Origin: Nocardioides marinus
GTDB lineage: Bacteria; Actinomycetota; Actinomycetes; Propionibacteriales; Nocardioidaceae
Length of the DNA: 64,000 nucleotides
Reading direction: 5' to 3'
NCBI RefSeq assembly: GCF_013408145.1
Contig: NZ_JACBZI010000001.1
Span: forward strand, 2,370,001 to 2,434,000
Numbering within the stretch: position 1 is the stretch's first letter; each line of letters begins with the position of its first letter. The translations under genes were made by a program, and so were the position numbers. The notes beneath the pieces are model-generated. The model did not search any database and was not told the origin of the DNA. It saw nothing but the letters and a program-made list of their open reading frames with translations. Below, piece after piece: positions 34,560 through 43,298 of the stretch.

Positions 34560-36478
34560 TCGACCAACCTGATGATGCGAGGGCCGACCCCGAGGTACTC
34601 CGCCTCGGGCCCGGCGTAGTCGACCGGGACCGCGGGAAGGGCATCGGGGGCGATGGTCATGAACCGCACGGCCGACAGCTTGTTGCCGGAGTCGACCATG
34701 AGCCCGTTCTGGTCCGTCAGCCCAGGCTGCAGGAGGGTCCGCATCGCGGTGTCGAGCAGCGACAGCGCGGTGGACACCGTGGGGACCAGAGCGGTCAGGA
34801 GCCCGCTGTCCAGCAGCGGGGTGGTCCCGCTCAGGATGGAGGACTGGGTGATGAAGATCGGTCGGAACGTGACGATCGGGTAGTCCCCGGCCTGCACGGC
34901 GGACACCGCGCCGGCGGTGGAGACCACGGCCACCCACATGAACCGGTGGCTGTTGTAGATCTCCCGCGAGAGGTTCGACTGCGGGGTCACGACCGGCAGG
35001 CTCGTGTCGAGGTAGCTGTCGAGGTTGAAGAAGGTGTCGGCGCTCAGCAGGGACGGGTTGGTCACGAAGTCGCCGAAGACGTCGTTGTTGATGCTGACCC
35101 CGTTGAGGCTGAAGGACTTCCCGGGGCGGCAGGGGTGGTCGGAGGTGCAGGCCAGCCGGCCCTCCGCGCCGATCATCCCGGGGGTGAAGCCCGCCTCGTA
35201 GGCGTTGCTCATGTTGGTGACCACGCAGGTGGGCGTCTGCCCCGGCTGCACGCCGTTGGTGTCCTTGACGTCGGTGCCGGAGCACTCGGTCAGACCGAGC
35301 AGGGTCTGGAGCTGCGCCAGGGTGAGCGAGTCCAGGGTCGACCCCATCGACACCAGGCTGGGGTGCTGGTCGAGGAGGTGGTCGATGCCCTCCTGCAGGT
35401 TGTGGACGAAGTTGATGTTGGCCTGGGTGCCTGCCCGGGGGCTCTTGAGCAGGCGTCCGCACGAGACGGGCGTGGGCGTGACGAGCCCGTCGACGTCGAA
35501 CGTGGACGTGTCCGAGGAGTAGGTCCGGCTCACCGGGACGCTCGCGACGAGGTTCTCCACGACGACCTTGACCTGCCAGGTGCCGGTCGTGGCAGCCACC
35601 AGGGCCGGCACCACCACCGGGATGTGTCCGACCCGCCGCGGGTTGTTGCCAGCGTCCAGGACCAGGCTGCCGCCGACCTCCTGGGTCAGGGCGGTGAGCC
35701 CCGAGCCCTGCCGGAAGACGACCCGGTAGCGCTGGTTGGCCGTCAACATCGGCCACCGGCTCCCGCTGACCTGCACCGTGGGCAGGGTCCCGAGCAGCTG
35801 CTGGGTGATGCGGCCCGGGGCGATGCCGTTGAGGTTCGGGTCGTTGACGTAGGTGATGCCGCTGGGCCAGGTGGTCGTGACGCTGGGGCTCCCGCCCCCC
35901 TGGTGGGTGGTGGAGATGTAGCCGAAGGGCACGCCGGCACCGCCCAGGACGTTGGTACCGACGTTGAGGAGGCAGTCCAGCGACAGCGCCATCGGCGACA
36001 GCATCCCCGGGGAGGTCACCTTGGCCGTCGCGCTCTTGCGCTGTGTGGAGCCCTCAGCGCCGATGGCCCTCCCGAAGCCGTAGTCCACGCGGGCCCAGGG
36101 CGTCACGACCTTGACCTGGTTGCGCACCGGGAAGGTGACCATGTCCTCGTCGAGCAGGTCCTGGGCGTACACGTCCAGGGTCGTCGACGAGGGGTCGGCG
36201 GGGCAGGAGGGGATGGTCGGGTCGAGCTGGCGCTGCCCGAGCACCGGGTGGCAGGCGAGGTAGAAGGCCACCCCCTTGGCCAGCTCGAGGCGGTCGGCGT
36301 CGCTGTCCGCGGGCAGGAACTGCGCGGCGTACGTCGCAGCCCGGTCGGCCTGCACCTGCAGCTGGCCCCGACGGGCCCAGGTGTTCCCGATGTCGACGGC
36401 GAGCCCCGCGACGACCATCAGCACCACGCTGGTCAGGGCGGTGAGGACGGCGATGGCGCCGCTGTCGTCGCGCCTCAT
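34556..36478 (-). CDS. TadG-like membrane-anchored secreted protein
   Basis: A 640-residue protein. The N-terminus has DSGAIAVLTALTSVVLMVVAGLAVDIGNTWARRGQLQVQADR, the TadG/TadE-like anchor in which the conserved glutamate is replaced (AIAVLTAL). A large extracellular region of about 600 residues follows, rich in Ser/Thr/Val, with scattered cysteines that could form disulfides. ATG 36478 overlaps the upstream TadE-like stop (ATGA). I see no von Willebrand domain motif. Function is likely surface assembly or adhesion; that is inference. Confidence 0.72.
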   Translation of the reverse strand: MRRDDSGAIAVLTALTSVVLMVVAGLAVDIGNTWARRGQLQVQADRAATYAAQFLPADSDADRLELAKGVAFYLACHPVLGQRQLDPTIPSCPADPSSTTLDVYAQDLLDEDMVTFPVRNQVKVVTPWARVDYGFGRAIGAEGSTQRKSATAKVTSPGMLSPMALSLDCLLNVGTNVLGGAGVPFGYISTTHQGGGSPSVTTTWPSGITYVNDPNLNGIAPGRITQQLLGTLPTVQVSGSRWPMLTANQRYRVVFRQGSGLTALTQEVGGSLVLDAGNNPRRVGHIPVVVPALVAATTGTWQVKVVVENLVASVPVSRTYSSDTSTFDVDGLVTPTPVSCGRLLKSPRAGTQANINFVHNLQEGIDHLLDQHPSLVSMGSTLDSLTLAQLQTLLGLTECSGTDVKDTNGVQPGQTPTCVVTNMSNAYEAGFTPGMIGAEGRLACTSDHPCRPGKSFSLNGVSINNDVFGDFVTNPSLLSADTFFNLDSYLDTSLPVVTPQSNLSREIYNSHRFMWVAVVSTAGAVSAVQAGDYPIVTFRPIFITQSSILSGTTPLLDSGLLTALVPTVSTALSLLDTAMRTLLQPGLTDQNGLMVDSGNKLSAVRFMTIAPDALPAVPVDYAGPEAEYLGVGPRIIRLVE

Positions 36479-36948
36479 GCGCACATCACGTCCGAGACGG
36501 TCACGTCCTGCAGCCGCTGGCTGAAGTCGGTCACGATGGAGCCGCCGCCCGGCAGCGGGATCAGCGAGGCGAGGCCGCCGACCAGCGGGGTCTCGATGTG
36601 GATGTCCACGGTGACACCCACGTCGGGGAGCACCTCGACCACGCTGACGGTCACGTCACCGACGGCGATGCCGGCGAGGCTGGGGTCGAGGTCCTGCACG
36701 ACCCCCACCACGGTGGCGGCCACGGTGTCCTTGAGGCCCTGGCAGGTGAACTCGCCCGCCACTCCCCCGACCGGTACCGCGGGCGCGAGGGTGTCGACCC
36801 GCTGGGCCCGGAAGAAGTAGTCGCCCCAGGTGATCACGCCCAGCAGCAGCGGCAGCAGCAGGGCGGAGAGGACCAGCGCGGCCTCCACGGCAGCGGCTCC
36901 CCGCTCCCGGGCAGCGCCCCGAGGGCGCGACGTCGTGACGTCTCGCAC
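36475..36948 (-). CDS. TadE-like protein
   Basis: A 157-residue protein. The leader RPRGAARERGAAAVEAALVL runs into SALLLPLLLGVITWGDYFF, the TadE pattern with glutamate at the usual place. The start is decided by AGGAGG placed 9 nt before GTG 36948; the long open frame upstream is not supported. It is the first gene of the unit 36475-34119. A single cysteine pair (FTCQG and the C-terminal VMCA) may form a disulfide. Confidence 0.75.
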   Translation of the reverse strand: MRDVTTSRPRGAARERGAAAVEAALVLSALLLPLLLGVITWGDYFFRAQRVDTLAPAVPVGGVAGEFTCQGLKDTVAATVVGVVQDLDPSLAGIAVGDVTVSVVEVLPDVGVTVDIHIETPLVGGLASLIPLPGGGSIVTDFSQRLQDVTVSDVMCA

Positions 36949-37281
36949 GGTCCAGCACCTCCTGAGGATCTCCCCGAGAGCCCCATCGACCGCTCCCGGC
37001 GACTCCTGAGAGGAATCTCCCCGAGCGGGGTCCGTCCACCGAGCCGAGCGACCCCACGCCACAGGGCGCGAGCCGGGGCGGTGCCGGCGCGTCCAGCGAG
37101 CACATCGACGTACAGGTGCGAGCAGCACCATCTGTTCCTCCCGAGAACACCCGACCTCCACGCCCTCCCTGACGCGGATGGTCCAGACCACCAGTCTGGG
37201 TCAGGTGGAGCCCACGTGTCCGGCGAACGCCCGATCTCGCGGGATGTCTCCCCCGTCGGCCCGCCGTCGGCGTGGGCCGGC
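36949..37281. other. 333-bp intergenic region upstream of the second tad-like unit
   Basis: No gene is supportable. It holds a diverged direct duplication, 36960-36978 and 37004-37025, both containing a Shine-Dalgarno-like block when read on the minus strand. Only the copy nearer the gene is positioned to serve the start at 36948. A 6-bp hairpin (ccagac 37183-37188, gtctgg 37194-37199) lies closer to the upstream gene end and may help end its transcript. Confidence 0.5.
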
Positions 37282-39099
37282 TCAGCCGCGCAGGACCGGC
37301 GCGTTGCAGACCGCGGTCGGTCGCACGGCCACGTCGGCCCCGGCGATGTCGAGGCCGAGCGCACCCGCCAGCTGGCCGACCACTCCGTTGAGGCTGGTGA
37401 TGAGGGGGTTCACGGTGGTCGAGACCAGCGCGGACACCGTGGTGCCCACGAGGCCGGTGCTACCGATCAGGGTGTTGACCAGCGTCGTCGCCGAGTTGAT
37501 GACGAGGTTCTGCACGATCGAGCCGAGCAGGGGGATCGATCCGATCGGCACCCCGCCGATGCGCAGGTCGGTGATGGACAGCGAGCCGGGGGCGTAGAGG
37601 GTGGCGGCCGGGAGGGCGCTCGACGTCGAGGTCGTCTGCTTGACGGTGTCGTAGGTGTCGGTCGTGGGGATGTCCCAGACGAGGTCCTGACCCGTCACGG
37701 CGGCCTTGCCGAGGGTCGCGGAGACCATCTGGGTGTAGGAGATGTCGACGGTGAGCAGACCGGGGACACCCGCGACGTTGCTACCGATCCCGATGTCGTT
37801 GCCGGTGACGCCCAGGCTCAGTGACTGGTTGAGCGAGCTGAGGGCGGTGTCGGTGGTGATCGGGATGATGTTGGGGTCACAGCTGACGTCGCCGAGCGTG
37901 GCGGTCGCGGACCCGAGCATGGCCGACAGCGACAACGGTCCACCGATGGTCACGGTGCCGCCCAACGGGATCGCCAGGGTCCTGCCCACCGTCCCCGAGG
38001 CGTTCACCTGCACCTGGGCGGTGCTCGCCTCCGCGCCCGCACCACCGCACGCGAGGTGGGGCGCCTCGATGATGGAGACGCTCGAGGTGGCGTTCGCCAG
38101 GTTGGGCAGCGAGAGGTTCAGCGCCGGGACGCCGACGAAGTTGCTTCCGTTGGCGACCGTGAGCGCACCACCGATGAGGTCCAGCACGTTCAGGTCCGCG
38201 TCCAGGGCTCCGTCCCCGGCGGTGGTGAGGTCGATGATGTCGGCGATGTCGACCACGACGTTGCCCACCACCGTGGTGCTGACGAGCTGGTTGAGCAGGG
38301 TCGCTGCGGCCAGGCTGTCGGAGTCCCCGCGGTTCTGCAGCGCCTCGGCGCTGGCCAGCATGAGGTCGCCGACCGTGATGTCGCCGGCGGAGAGCAGCCC
38401 GTCCAGCGTCCCGACGTCCAGGCTCGGCGCCTCGATGAGCTCCAGCAACGAGACGTCGGCGTTGGCCAGGCCCCGGTAGCTGACCGCGGTGAGGCTGGTG
38501 TCGCCGAGGATCGGGTTGAGCAGCGAGGTCAGGGTCCCCGCACTGGTGTCCAGGCCCAGCAGGAAGGAGCCGACGCTGAAGCAGGTGTTGGACCGGGTCT
38601 CGGCGACCGCGGTCCGGCTGGCGCCGCCGCTGCCGGGGGCGAACGAGAAGTCGACACTGGTGCTGGCGGTCACGCGCACCGCGGTGGGCACCGTCGGGTA
38701 GGGCACGCTGGTGAAGCCGCCGGAGGCGTCGAGGTAGCCCATCTCCACCACGACCTGCAGCGGCTCGCCGGCCACCGTGGCGGTGAGCTTCTCCTGGTGC
38801 TGCTGGCTGGAGATGTCGGCGTACTGCACGCCGGTGGAGCGCAGGTTGTTGTACATGCTGCTGCGCAGACCGCTCTGCCAGCCGTCGGCGGCCTTGATGA
38901 CCGCATGGCTGCGGCCGTCGAGCTGGCGCACCATGTCGAGCGCGATGACGTCGGCGAGCGCCTGCATGTCGCGGCGGGCCACTCGCTGCATGCCCAGGTC
39001 CACGGCGAAGGCGGACATCGTGATCAGCAGGGTGAGGAAGATGGCGACCATCGGGACGACGGCGCCGTCCTCACCCCGCTTGCGACGGAGTCGTGCCAT
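37282..39099 (-). CDS. TadG-like membrane-anchored secreted protein, Leu/Val/Ser/Thr-rich
   Basis: A 605-residue protein. The anchor is EDGAVVPMVAIFLTLLITMSAFAVDLG, then QRVARRDMQALADVIALD, the TadG-type N-terminus. The remaining 550 residues are rich in Ala, Leu, Val, Ser and Thr with few cysteines. They show recurring short hydrophobic-Asp-Gly motifs (LDVGTLDGLLSAGDITVGDL, DLIGGALTVANGS), which suggests a beta-rich repetitive fold. The ATG 39099 start is chosen; GTG 39105 is equally placed to GGAGGTGAG. It follows the TadE gene at 39107 by only a few bases. Confidence 0.72.
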   Translation of the reverse strand: MARLRRKRGEDGAVVPMVAIFLTLLITMSAFAVDLGMQRVARRDMQALADVIALDMVRQLDGRSHAVIKAADGWQSGLRSSMYNNLRSTGVQYADISSQQHQEKLTATVAGEPLQVVVEMGYLDASGGFTSVPYPTVPTAVRVTASTSVDFSFAPGSGGASRTAVAETRSNTCFSVGSFLLGLDTSAGTLTSLLNPILGDTSLTAVSYRGLANADVSLLELIEAPSLDVGTLDGLLSAGDITVGDLMLASAEALQNRGDSDSLAAATLLNQLVSTTVVGNVVVDIADIIDLTTAGDGALDADLNVLDLIGGALTVANGSNFVGVPALNLSLPNLANATSSVSIIEAPHLACGGAGAEASTAQVQVNASGTVGRTLAIPLGGTVTIGGPLSLSAMLGSATATLGDVSCDPNIIPITTDTALSSLNQSLSLGVTGNDIGIGSNVAGVPGLLTVDISYTQMVSATLGKAAVTGQDLVWDIPTTDTYDTVKQTTSTSSALPAATLYAPGSLSITDLRIGGVPIGSIPLLGSIVQNLVINSATTLVNTLIGSTGLVGTTVSALVSTTVNPLITSLNGVVGQLAGALGLDIAGADVAVRPTAVCNAPVLRG

Positions 39100-39106
39100 C
39101 AGCACC

Positions 39107-39544
39107 TCAGCTCACCTCCGCGACCGCGGTGTAGGTCAGCGAGCCCGGCACGGGCACGAGCGGCACCTTCGGCATGAGCGGTCGGGCGTCGTAGTCGTAG
39201 GTCAAGGCCACCTGGGCGCAGGTCTTGCCGGTCGCCTGCGGGCACGGGATGAGGGTGACCGCGCAGGTCATCACGGCGGTGCCGCAGGTGACGCCGTAGC
39301 TGCCGAGCGCCTGCTGGACCGCGTCGGTCGCCGCTGTCTGCTTCTGGGCCGTCGTCAAGGACGCGGGCGCGACGGCCGCGGCGCGAGCCCCCTCGGCGGC
39401 GCCCTGGCTCAGTGCCTGGCGGAAGCTGAGGATGTAGCCGTACTGGATGATGCCGAAGACGAGCATGAGCAGCAGAGGAACGATGAGTGCGAACTCCACC
39501 GCCGCTGCTCCCCGCTCCCCGCGCTCCCGACGCCGGAACCCCAT
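39107..39544 (-). CDS. TadE-like protein
   Basis: A 145-residue protein with the clearest TadE signature of the group: RERGERGAAAVEFALIVPLL followed by LMLVFGIIQYGYILSFRQAL. Four cysteines in the exported part (GVTCGTAVMTCAV, IPCPQATGKTCAQ) could make two disulfides. ATG 39544 is preceded by GAGGTGGAGGC. It starts a two-gene unit with the TadG-like protein. Confidence 0.82.
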   Translation of the reverse strand: MGFRRRERGERGAAAVEFALIVPLLLMLVFGIIQYGYILSFRQALSQGAAEGARAAAVAPASLTTAQKQTAATDAVQQALGSYGVTCGTAVMTCAVTLIPCPQATGKTCAQVALTYDYDARPLMPKVPLVPVPGSLTYTAVAEVS

Positions 39545-39591
39545 GCCTCCACCTCGCGATCGAACCCGAGACGGCTCTCTCTCCCGCCTCT

Positions 39592-39620
39592 AACCTACGA
39601 ACACCAGACGCGCGCGTCAG
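39592..39620 (-). promoter_or_regulatory. candidate housekeeping promoter of the tadE-tadG unit
   Basis: On the minus strand CTGACG (39615-39620) and TAGGTT (39592-39597) are separated by 17 bp, matching the -35 and -10 spacing of group 1 sigma promoters. The start codon is about 48 bp downstream. The -35 match is partial. Confidence 0.4.
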
Positions 39621-39724
39621 CACTTCGTGACGCGATATGGCCCAGGTGGGCTAGACGATCGACCCGAACGACGCTCAGGCGTGGCGTCGGGACTGCCGAT
39701 CGGGGCGGGCGAGGAGCGCGCGGA

Positions 39725-40033
39725 TCAGGGCTTGGGCGGGTCGAAGTCGGAGCCCTGCAGCTCCTCGACGTTGACGTCCTTGAAGGTGAGCACCTTGACG
39801 TTCTTGGCGAAGCGGGCGGGACGGTACATGTCCCAGACCCAGGCGTCGCTCATGGAGACCTCGAAGAACACGTCGCCCTGCTCGGTGCGCGCCTTCACGT
39901 CCACCTGGTTGCACAGGTAGAAGCGGCGGTCGGTCTCCACGACGTACTTGAAGATCCCGACGACGTCGCGGTACTCCCGGTAGAGCGTCAGCTCCATCTC
40001 GGTCTCGTACTTCTCGAGGTCCTCGGCGCTCAC
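39725..40033 (-). CDS. DUF2469 family protein
   Basis: A 102-residue protein. It has the conserved DUF2469 sequence SAEDLEKYETEMELTLYREY, DRRFYLCNQVDVKA and DAWVWDMYRPARF. This family is restricted to actinobacteria and normally lies immediately downstream of rnhB, as here (39 bp). Function is unknown. Start is GTG 40033. The 180 bp between it and the tadE gene mark the boundary of the inserted tad-like block. Confidence 0.9.
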   Translation of the reverse strand: MSAEDLEKYETEMELTLYREYRDVVGIFKYVVETDRRFYLCNQVDVKARTEQGDVFFEVSMSDAWVWDMYRPARFAKNVKVLTFKDVNVEELQGSDFDPPKP

Positions 40034-40072
40034 GTCGGCGACTCTAGTGCCCCGGCCATGACCGCGTGGGCA

Positions 40073-40732
40073 TCAGGACTCCAGTCCCGCGGCACGCCGC
40101 ACGTTGACGAAGCGCATCCGGTGCACGGGCGAGGGGCCGTGCTCGGTGAGCGCCGCGGTGTGGGTCTCGGTGATGTAGCCCTTGTGGGTCCTGAAGTCGT
40201 ACGCCGGCCACTGGGCGTCCAGGTCGTCCATCAACCGGTCGCGGGTGACCTTGGCGATCACCGACGCCGCCGAGATGCACGCGGCCACCCGGTCGCCCTT
40301 CCACACGGCCAGCCCGGGGACGCCGAGCCCGTCCACGGGGAACCCATCGGTCAGGACGTACTCCGGGGCCACCGGCAGCAGGGCCACCGCGCGGCGCAGC
40401 GCCTCCACGTTGGCGACGTGCATCCCGACTCGGTCGCACTCCTCGTGGGAGACCACGACCACCGACCAGGCCAGCGCACGGCGCACGACCTGGTCGTAGC
40501 AGCGCTCACGGGCCGCGGCGGTGAGCAGCTTGGAGTCGGCCAGGCCGGGGACGATGCCCGAACGCCCCGCCGGGAGGATGCAGGCCCCGGCGACCAAGGG
40601 CCCCGCGCACGCCCCTCGACCGGCCTCGTCGACACCTGCGACGTGGGTGACGCCGTGACGGCGCAGCGCGCGCTCGTAGCCGTAGGGCCCGGCATCACGC
40701 CGGACCGTGGCTCCCCGGGGCAGGACGGACAC
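40073..40732 (-). CDS. rnhB: ribonuclease HII
   Basis: A 219-residue enzyme. The catalytic motif is VAGVDEAGRGACAGPLVAGA, with further acidic sites in LADSKLL and ILTDGFPV-type segments and ASVIAKVTRDRLM near the C-terminus. It removes RNA from RNA:DNA hybrids and single ribonucleotides. The GTG at 40732 gives a short N-terminus consistent with actinobacterial RnhB; it begins 14 nt after the lepB stop. Confidence 0.93.
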   Translation of the reverse strand: MSVLPRGATVRRDAGPYGYERALRRHGVTHVAGVDEAGRGACAGPLVAGACILPAGRSGIVPGLADSKLLTAAARERCYDQVVRRALAWSVVVVSHEECDRVGMHVANVEALRRAVALLPVAPEYVLTDGFPVDGLGVPGLAVWKGDRVAACISAASVIAKVTRDRLMDDLDAQWPAYDFRTHKGYITETHTAALTEHGPSPVHRMRFVNVRRAAGLES

Positions 40733-40746
40733 GACTGTCCGGGGCC

Positions 40747-41523
40747 CTAGGACGCCTCGGGGGCGTCGTCGGAGCGGTCGGGCACGTCGTCGAAGGCGTC
40801 GGTGCCCTCGAGACCGCCGAAGGCCGAGAACGGCCACACCCGCAGCCACAACCGCCCGGTGATCAGCTGGGTCGGCACGAACTCGTCACCCGGGACGCAC
40901 TCGGTCTCGCCCTCGAGGCACATGTGCACGGTGGAGTCGGCGGAGTTGACCCGGTTGTCGCCCATCACGAAGACGGTGCCCTCGGGCACCGGGCCGGCGC
41001 TCCAGTCGCAGCTGCCGGTCATCGGCCCCCGGCACTGGGCGGCCTTGTCCTCCAGGACGTAGGCGTCCTCGTCGATGGCGACCCCGTTGACGGTGATGCG
41101 GCCCTCGGAGTCGCAGCACTCGATGACGTCGCCCGGCACGCCGATGACGCGCTTGACCAGGTGCCCACCGGTCGGCAGCAGCCCGACCCGGCCCAGGAGG
41201 GAGCTGACCGGGTTGCCCGGCTCGCTGACCTCACCGGCGATGAGCCAGCCGCCGGGGTCCTCGAAGACGACCACGTCGCCGCGCTCGGGCTCCCCACCGA
41301 ACCAGCCCGACCACTTCTCGACCAGGATCCGGTCGTCCTCCTGCAGCCCGGGCTCCATGGAGACCGACGGGATGTAGAAGGCCTGCAGCAGCAGGGTCTT
41401 GATCACCAGGGCCAGCACGACCGCCGACCCGAGCAGCACCAGCGTCTCCGCCCACAGCGGCAGGCCCCGGGAATGCGACGAGCCCACGGACCTCGCGGTC
41501 GTGGGCTCGTCGTCTGTGGTCAC
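40747..41523 (-). CDS. lepB: signal peptidase I
   Basis: A 258-residue membrane protease. One N-terminal membrane segment (LVLLGSAVVLALVIKTLLL) is followed by the nucleophile Ser55 in IPSVSMEP and the general base Lys124 in HLVKRVIGVPGD. The GDNR box (VFVMGDNRVNSADST) is present. It cleaves Sec signal peptides on the outer face of the membrane. Several cysteines in the exported part (ECCDSEG, QCRG, SCDW) are notable. GTG 41523 is the start. It lies downstream of rplS. Confidence 0.94.
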   Translation of the reverse strand: MTTDDEPTTARSVGSSHSRGLPLWAETLVLLGSAVVLALVIKTLLLQAFYIPSVSMEPGLQEDDRILVEKWSGWFGGEPERGDVVVFEDPGGWLIAGEVSEPGNPVSSLLGRVGLLPTGGHLVKRVIGVPGDVIECCDSEGRITVNGVAIDEDAYVLEDKAAQCRGPMTGSCDWSAGPVPEGTVFVMGDNRVNSADSTVHMCLEGETECVPGDEFVPTQLITGRLWLRVWPFSAFGGLEGTDAFDDVPDRSDDAPEAS

Positions 41524-41588
41524 GCGGGAAGTCTAAGGACCGGTCGTCGGGACGCCGGCAGCGACCCTCCCGTGACCGCGGGTCCGGG

Positions 41589-41939
41589 TCAGGACTCGCG
41601 GCGCTCCTTGATCTTGGCAGCCTTGCCGCGCAGGTTGCGCAGGTAGTAGAGCTTGGCGCGACGCACGTCACCACGGGTGACGACCTCGATCTTCTCGAAG
41701 ATCGGGGAGTGCAGCGGGAAGGTGCGCTCCACGCCGACGCCGAAGGAGACCTTGCGGACGGTGAAGGTGCGGCCGATGCCGGCACCCTGGACGCGGATCA
41801 CGACGCCCTGGAAGACCTGGACGCGCGAGCGGTTGCCCTCGACGACCTTGACGTGGACCTTGATGCTGTCGCCGGCGCGGAAGTCCGGGACGTCGTCGCG
41901 CTTGATGGCGGTGCCGAGATCGGCGATCACGTTGCTCAT
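41589..41939 (-). CDS. rplS: 50S ribosomal protein L19
   Basis: A 116-residue protein of standard length, with [35 protein letters not shown] and the C-terminal [23 protein letters not shown] 41939 is preceded by CGAGGAGAAC. It lies between trmD and lepB. The 187-bp upstream region separates it from trmD and implies its own promoter or a regulated leader. Confidence 0.97.
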   Translation of the reverse strand: MSNVIADLGTAIKRDDVPDFRAGDSIKVHVKVVEGNRSRVQVFQGVVIRVQGAGIGRTFTVRKVSFGVGVERTFPLHSPIFEKIEVVTRGDVRRAKLYYLRNLRGKAAKIKERRES

Positions 41940-42031
41940 GGTTCTCCTCGCGAGTGCCACAGGTCAGCCGCGGTACGGAAGGTGTGTGTTCAGGTGTGGG
42001 CCAGGTCGTCGTGGCCGGCGGCGTGGGGCTC

Positions 42032-42046
42032 CCCCTGTGGCAGGGG
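42032..42046 (-). promoter_or_regulatory. hairpin in the trmD-rplS intergenic region
   Basis: cccctg (42032-42037) pairs with cagggg (42041-42046) around a 3-nt loop, with additional outer ggg/ccc pairing possible. It sits about 90 bp upstream of the rplS start and 80 bp past the trmD stop. It could end the trmD transcript or belong to an L19 leader. Too little sequence is seen to decide. Confidence 0.35.
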
Positions 42047-42126
42047 CCCGACGCAGGTCCTCCGTGCGTTCCTCGGAGCGACCCTTCGGCCGACTCTGGC
42101 CAGCCACCGAGTGTGCCACAGGCGTC

Positions 42127-43293
42127 TCAGCGGGCAGAAATCCGCTTGACCAGCACCGCGGGGCCCGCCGGTCCGTCCTGCACCTCCACGACCCGGTAGC
42201 CGGCCCGCTTGTAGCGCCGCAGGTTGGCCTCGCTGCGGGCCCCGGTCACCAGCCGGTACGCCGTCGCCGACCCGGGCGCCGCCTGCTCGGCGTGCTCCAG
42301 CAGGACCCGTCCCAGCCCGCGGCCGCGCAGGTCGGGGGCGACCATCAGCCGGCCGATCTCCCACACCTCGCCACGCTCGGTCGCCGTGGTCCGCGCGCGC
42401 ACCGACCCGACCAGGCGCCCGTCGACGCGGACCACCCAGGTGCGCCACTCCCCCAGCCCGGCCACGACGTCGTCGAGCTCCTCGTGCAGCGCCGGGATCC
42501 GCAGCTCGTCGTTGACGACGGCCTCGGTGACCCAGCAGGCCCGCTGCAGGGTCCACAGCTCCCCGGCGTCGGCCCGCACGGCGGGCTCGACCACCCACTC
42601 CGACGCGACGGCCGTGGCGGGGAGCAGGTCCGGGCGGCGCTCCGCAGTGCGCGCCAGCGCCCGGTCGTGGCGCCAGGCGGCGATGGCGCCGTGGTTGCCC
42701 GACATCAGCACCGGCGGCACCTCGTGGCCGCGCCAGGCGGCCGGCTTGGTGTAGACGGGGTGCTCCAGCAGGCCCGACTCGTGGGACTCCTCGACCAGCG
42801 AGGCCGCGTTGCCCATGAAGCCGGGCAGCAGCCGCACGACCGCCTCCGTCATCGCCAGCGCCGCGACCTCTCCCCCGTTGAGGACGTAGTCGCCCAGGGA
42901 GACCTCGACCAGCTCGGCGCGCGTGGCGACGTGGTCGAGCACGCGCTGGTCGATCCCCTCGTAGCGCCCGCACAGGAAGACCAGCCGCTCGCGGGTGGCC
43001 AGCTCGCGGGCCAGCGGCTGGGTGAAGGGCCGGCCGGCGGGCGTGGGCACCACGACCGTCGCCCCGTCGACGGCGAGCTCGTCGAGCGCCTCGCCGAACG
43101 GCTCGGGCTTGAGGACCATGCCGGCCCCACCGCCGTACGGCGTGTCGTCGACGGTGCGGTGCCGGTCGTGGGTCCAGGTGCGCAGGTCGTGGACGTGCAG
43201 CTCGAGCAGCCCCTTGTCGACCGCCTTGCCGGGCAGGGAGAGCCGCAGGGCGTCGAGGTACTCGGGGAAGATCGTGAGGTAGTCCAGGCGCAC
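42127..43293 (-). CDS. trmD: tRNA (guanine37-N1)-methyltransferase fused to a GNAT acetyltransferase domain
   Basis: A 388-residue protein. Residues 1-230 are Trm[32 protein letters not shown], the knot motifs [11 protein letters not shown] and [11 protein letters not shown], and [14 protein letters not shown]. Residues about 233-388 are a GNAT domain with the acetyl-CoA loop RGRGLG (323-328) in [20 protein letters not shown] and a C-terminal [15 protein letters not shown]. Standalone TrmD is about 230-280 residues. The usual catalytic Asp of the DSF/DSH motif appears as Glu169 (VEESHES). Start GTG 43293 is 5 nt after rimM. The GNAT target is unknown; tRNA or ribosomal protein is a guess. Confidence 0.88.
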   Translation of the reverse strand: MRLDYLTIFPEYLDALRLSLPGKAVDKGLLELHVHDLRTWTHDRHRTVDDTPYGGGAGMVLKPEPFGEALDELAVDGATVVVPTPAGRPFTQPLARELATRERLVFLCGRYEGIDQRVLDHVATRAELVEVSLGDYVLNGGEVAALAMTEAVVRLLPGFMGNAASLVEESHESGLLEHPVYTKPAAWRGHEVPPVLMSGNHGAIAAWRHDRALARTAERRPDLLPATAVASEWVVEPAVRADAGELWTLQRACWVTEAVVNDELRIPALHEELDDVVAGLGEWRTWVVRVDGRLVGSVRARTTATERGEVWEIGRLMVAPDLRGRGLGRVLLEHAEQAAPGSATAYRLVTGARSEANLRRYKRAGYRVVEVQDGPAGPAVLVKRISAR

Positions 43294-43298
43294 GGGGC

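Noticed and set aside
34119..39544. A complete Tad pilus cluster
   Set aside because: Only TadE/TadG-like genes are present. No tadA ATPase, tadB/tadC platform, flp pilin or prepilin peptidase is found in the window.
42127..43293. trmD read as two genes with an internal start for the GNAT part
   Set aside because: No stop codon separates the domains and no ribosome binding site precedes the GNAT part; one frame covers both.
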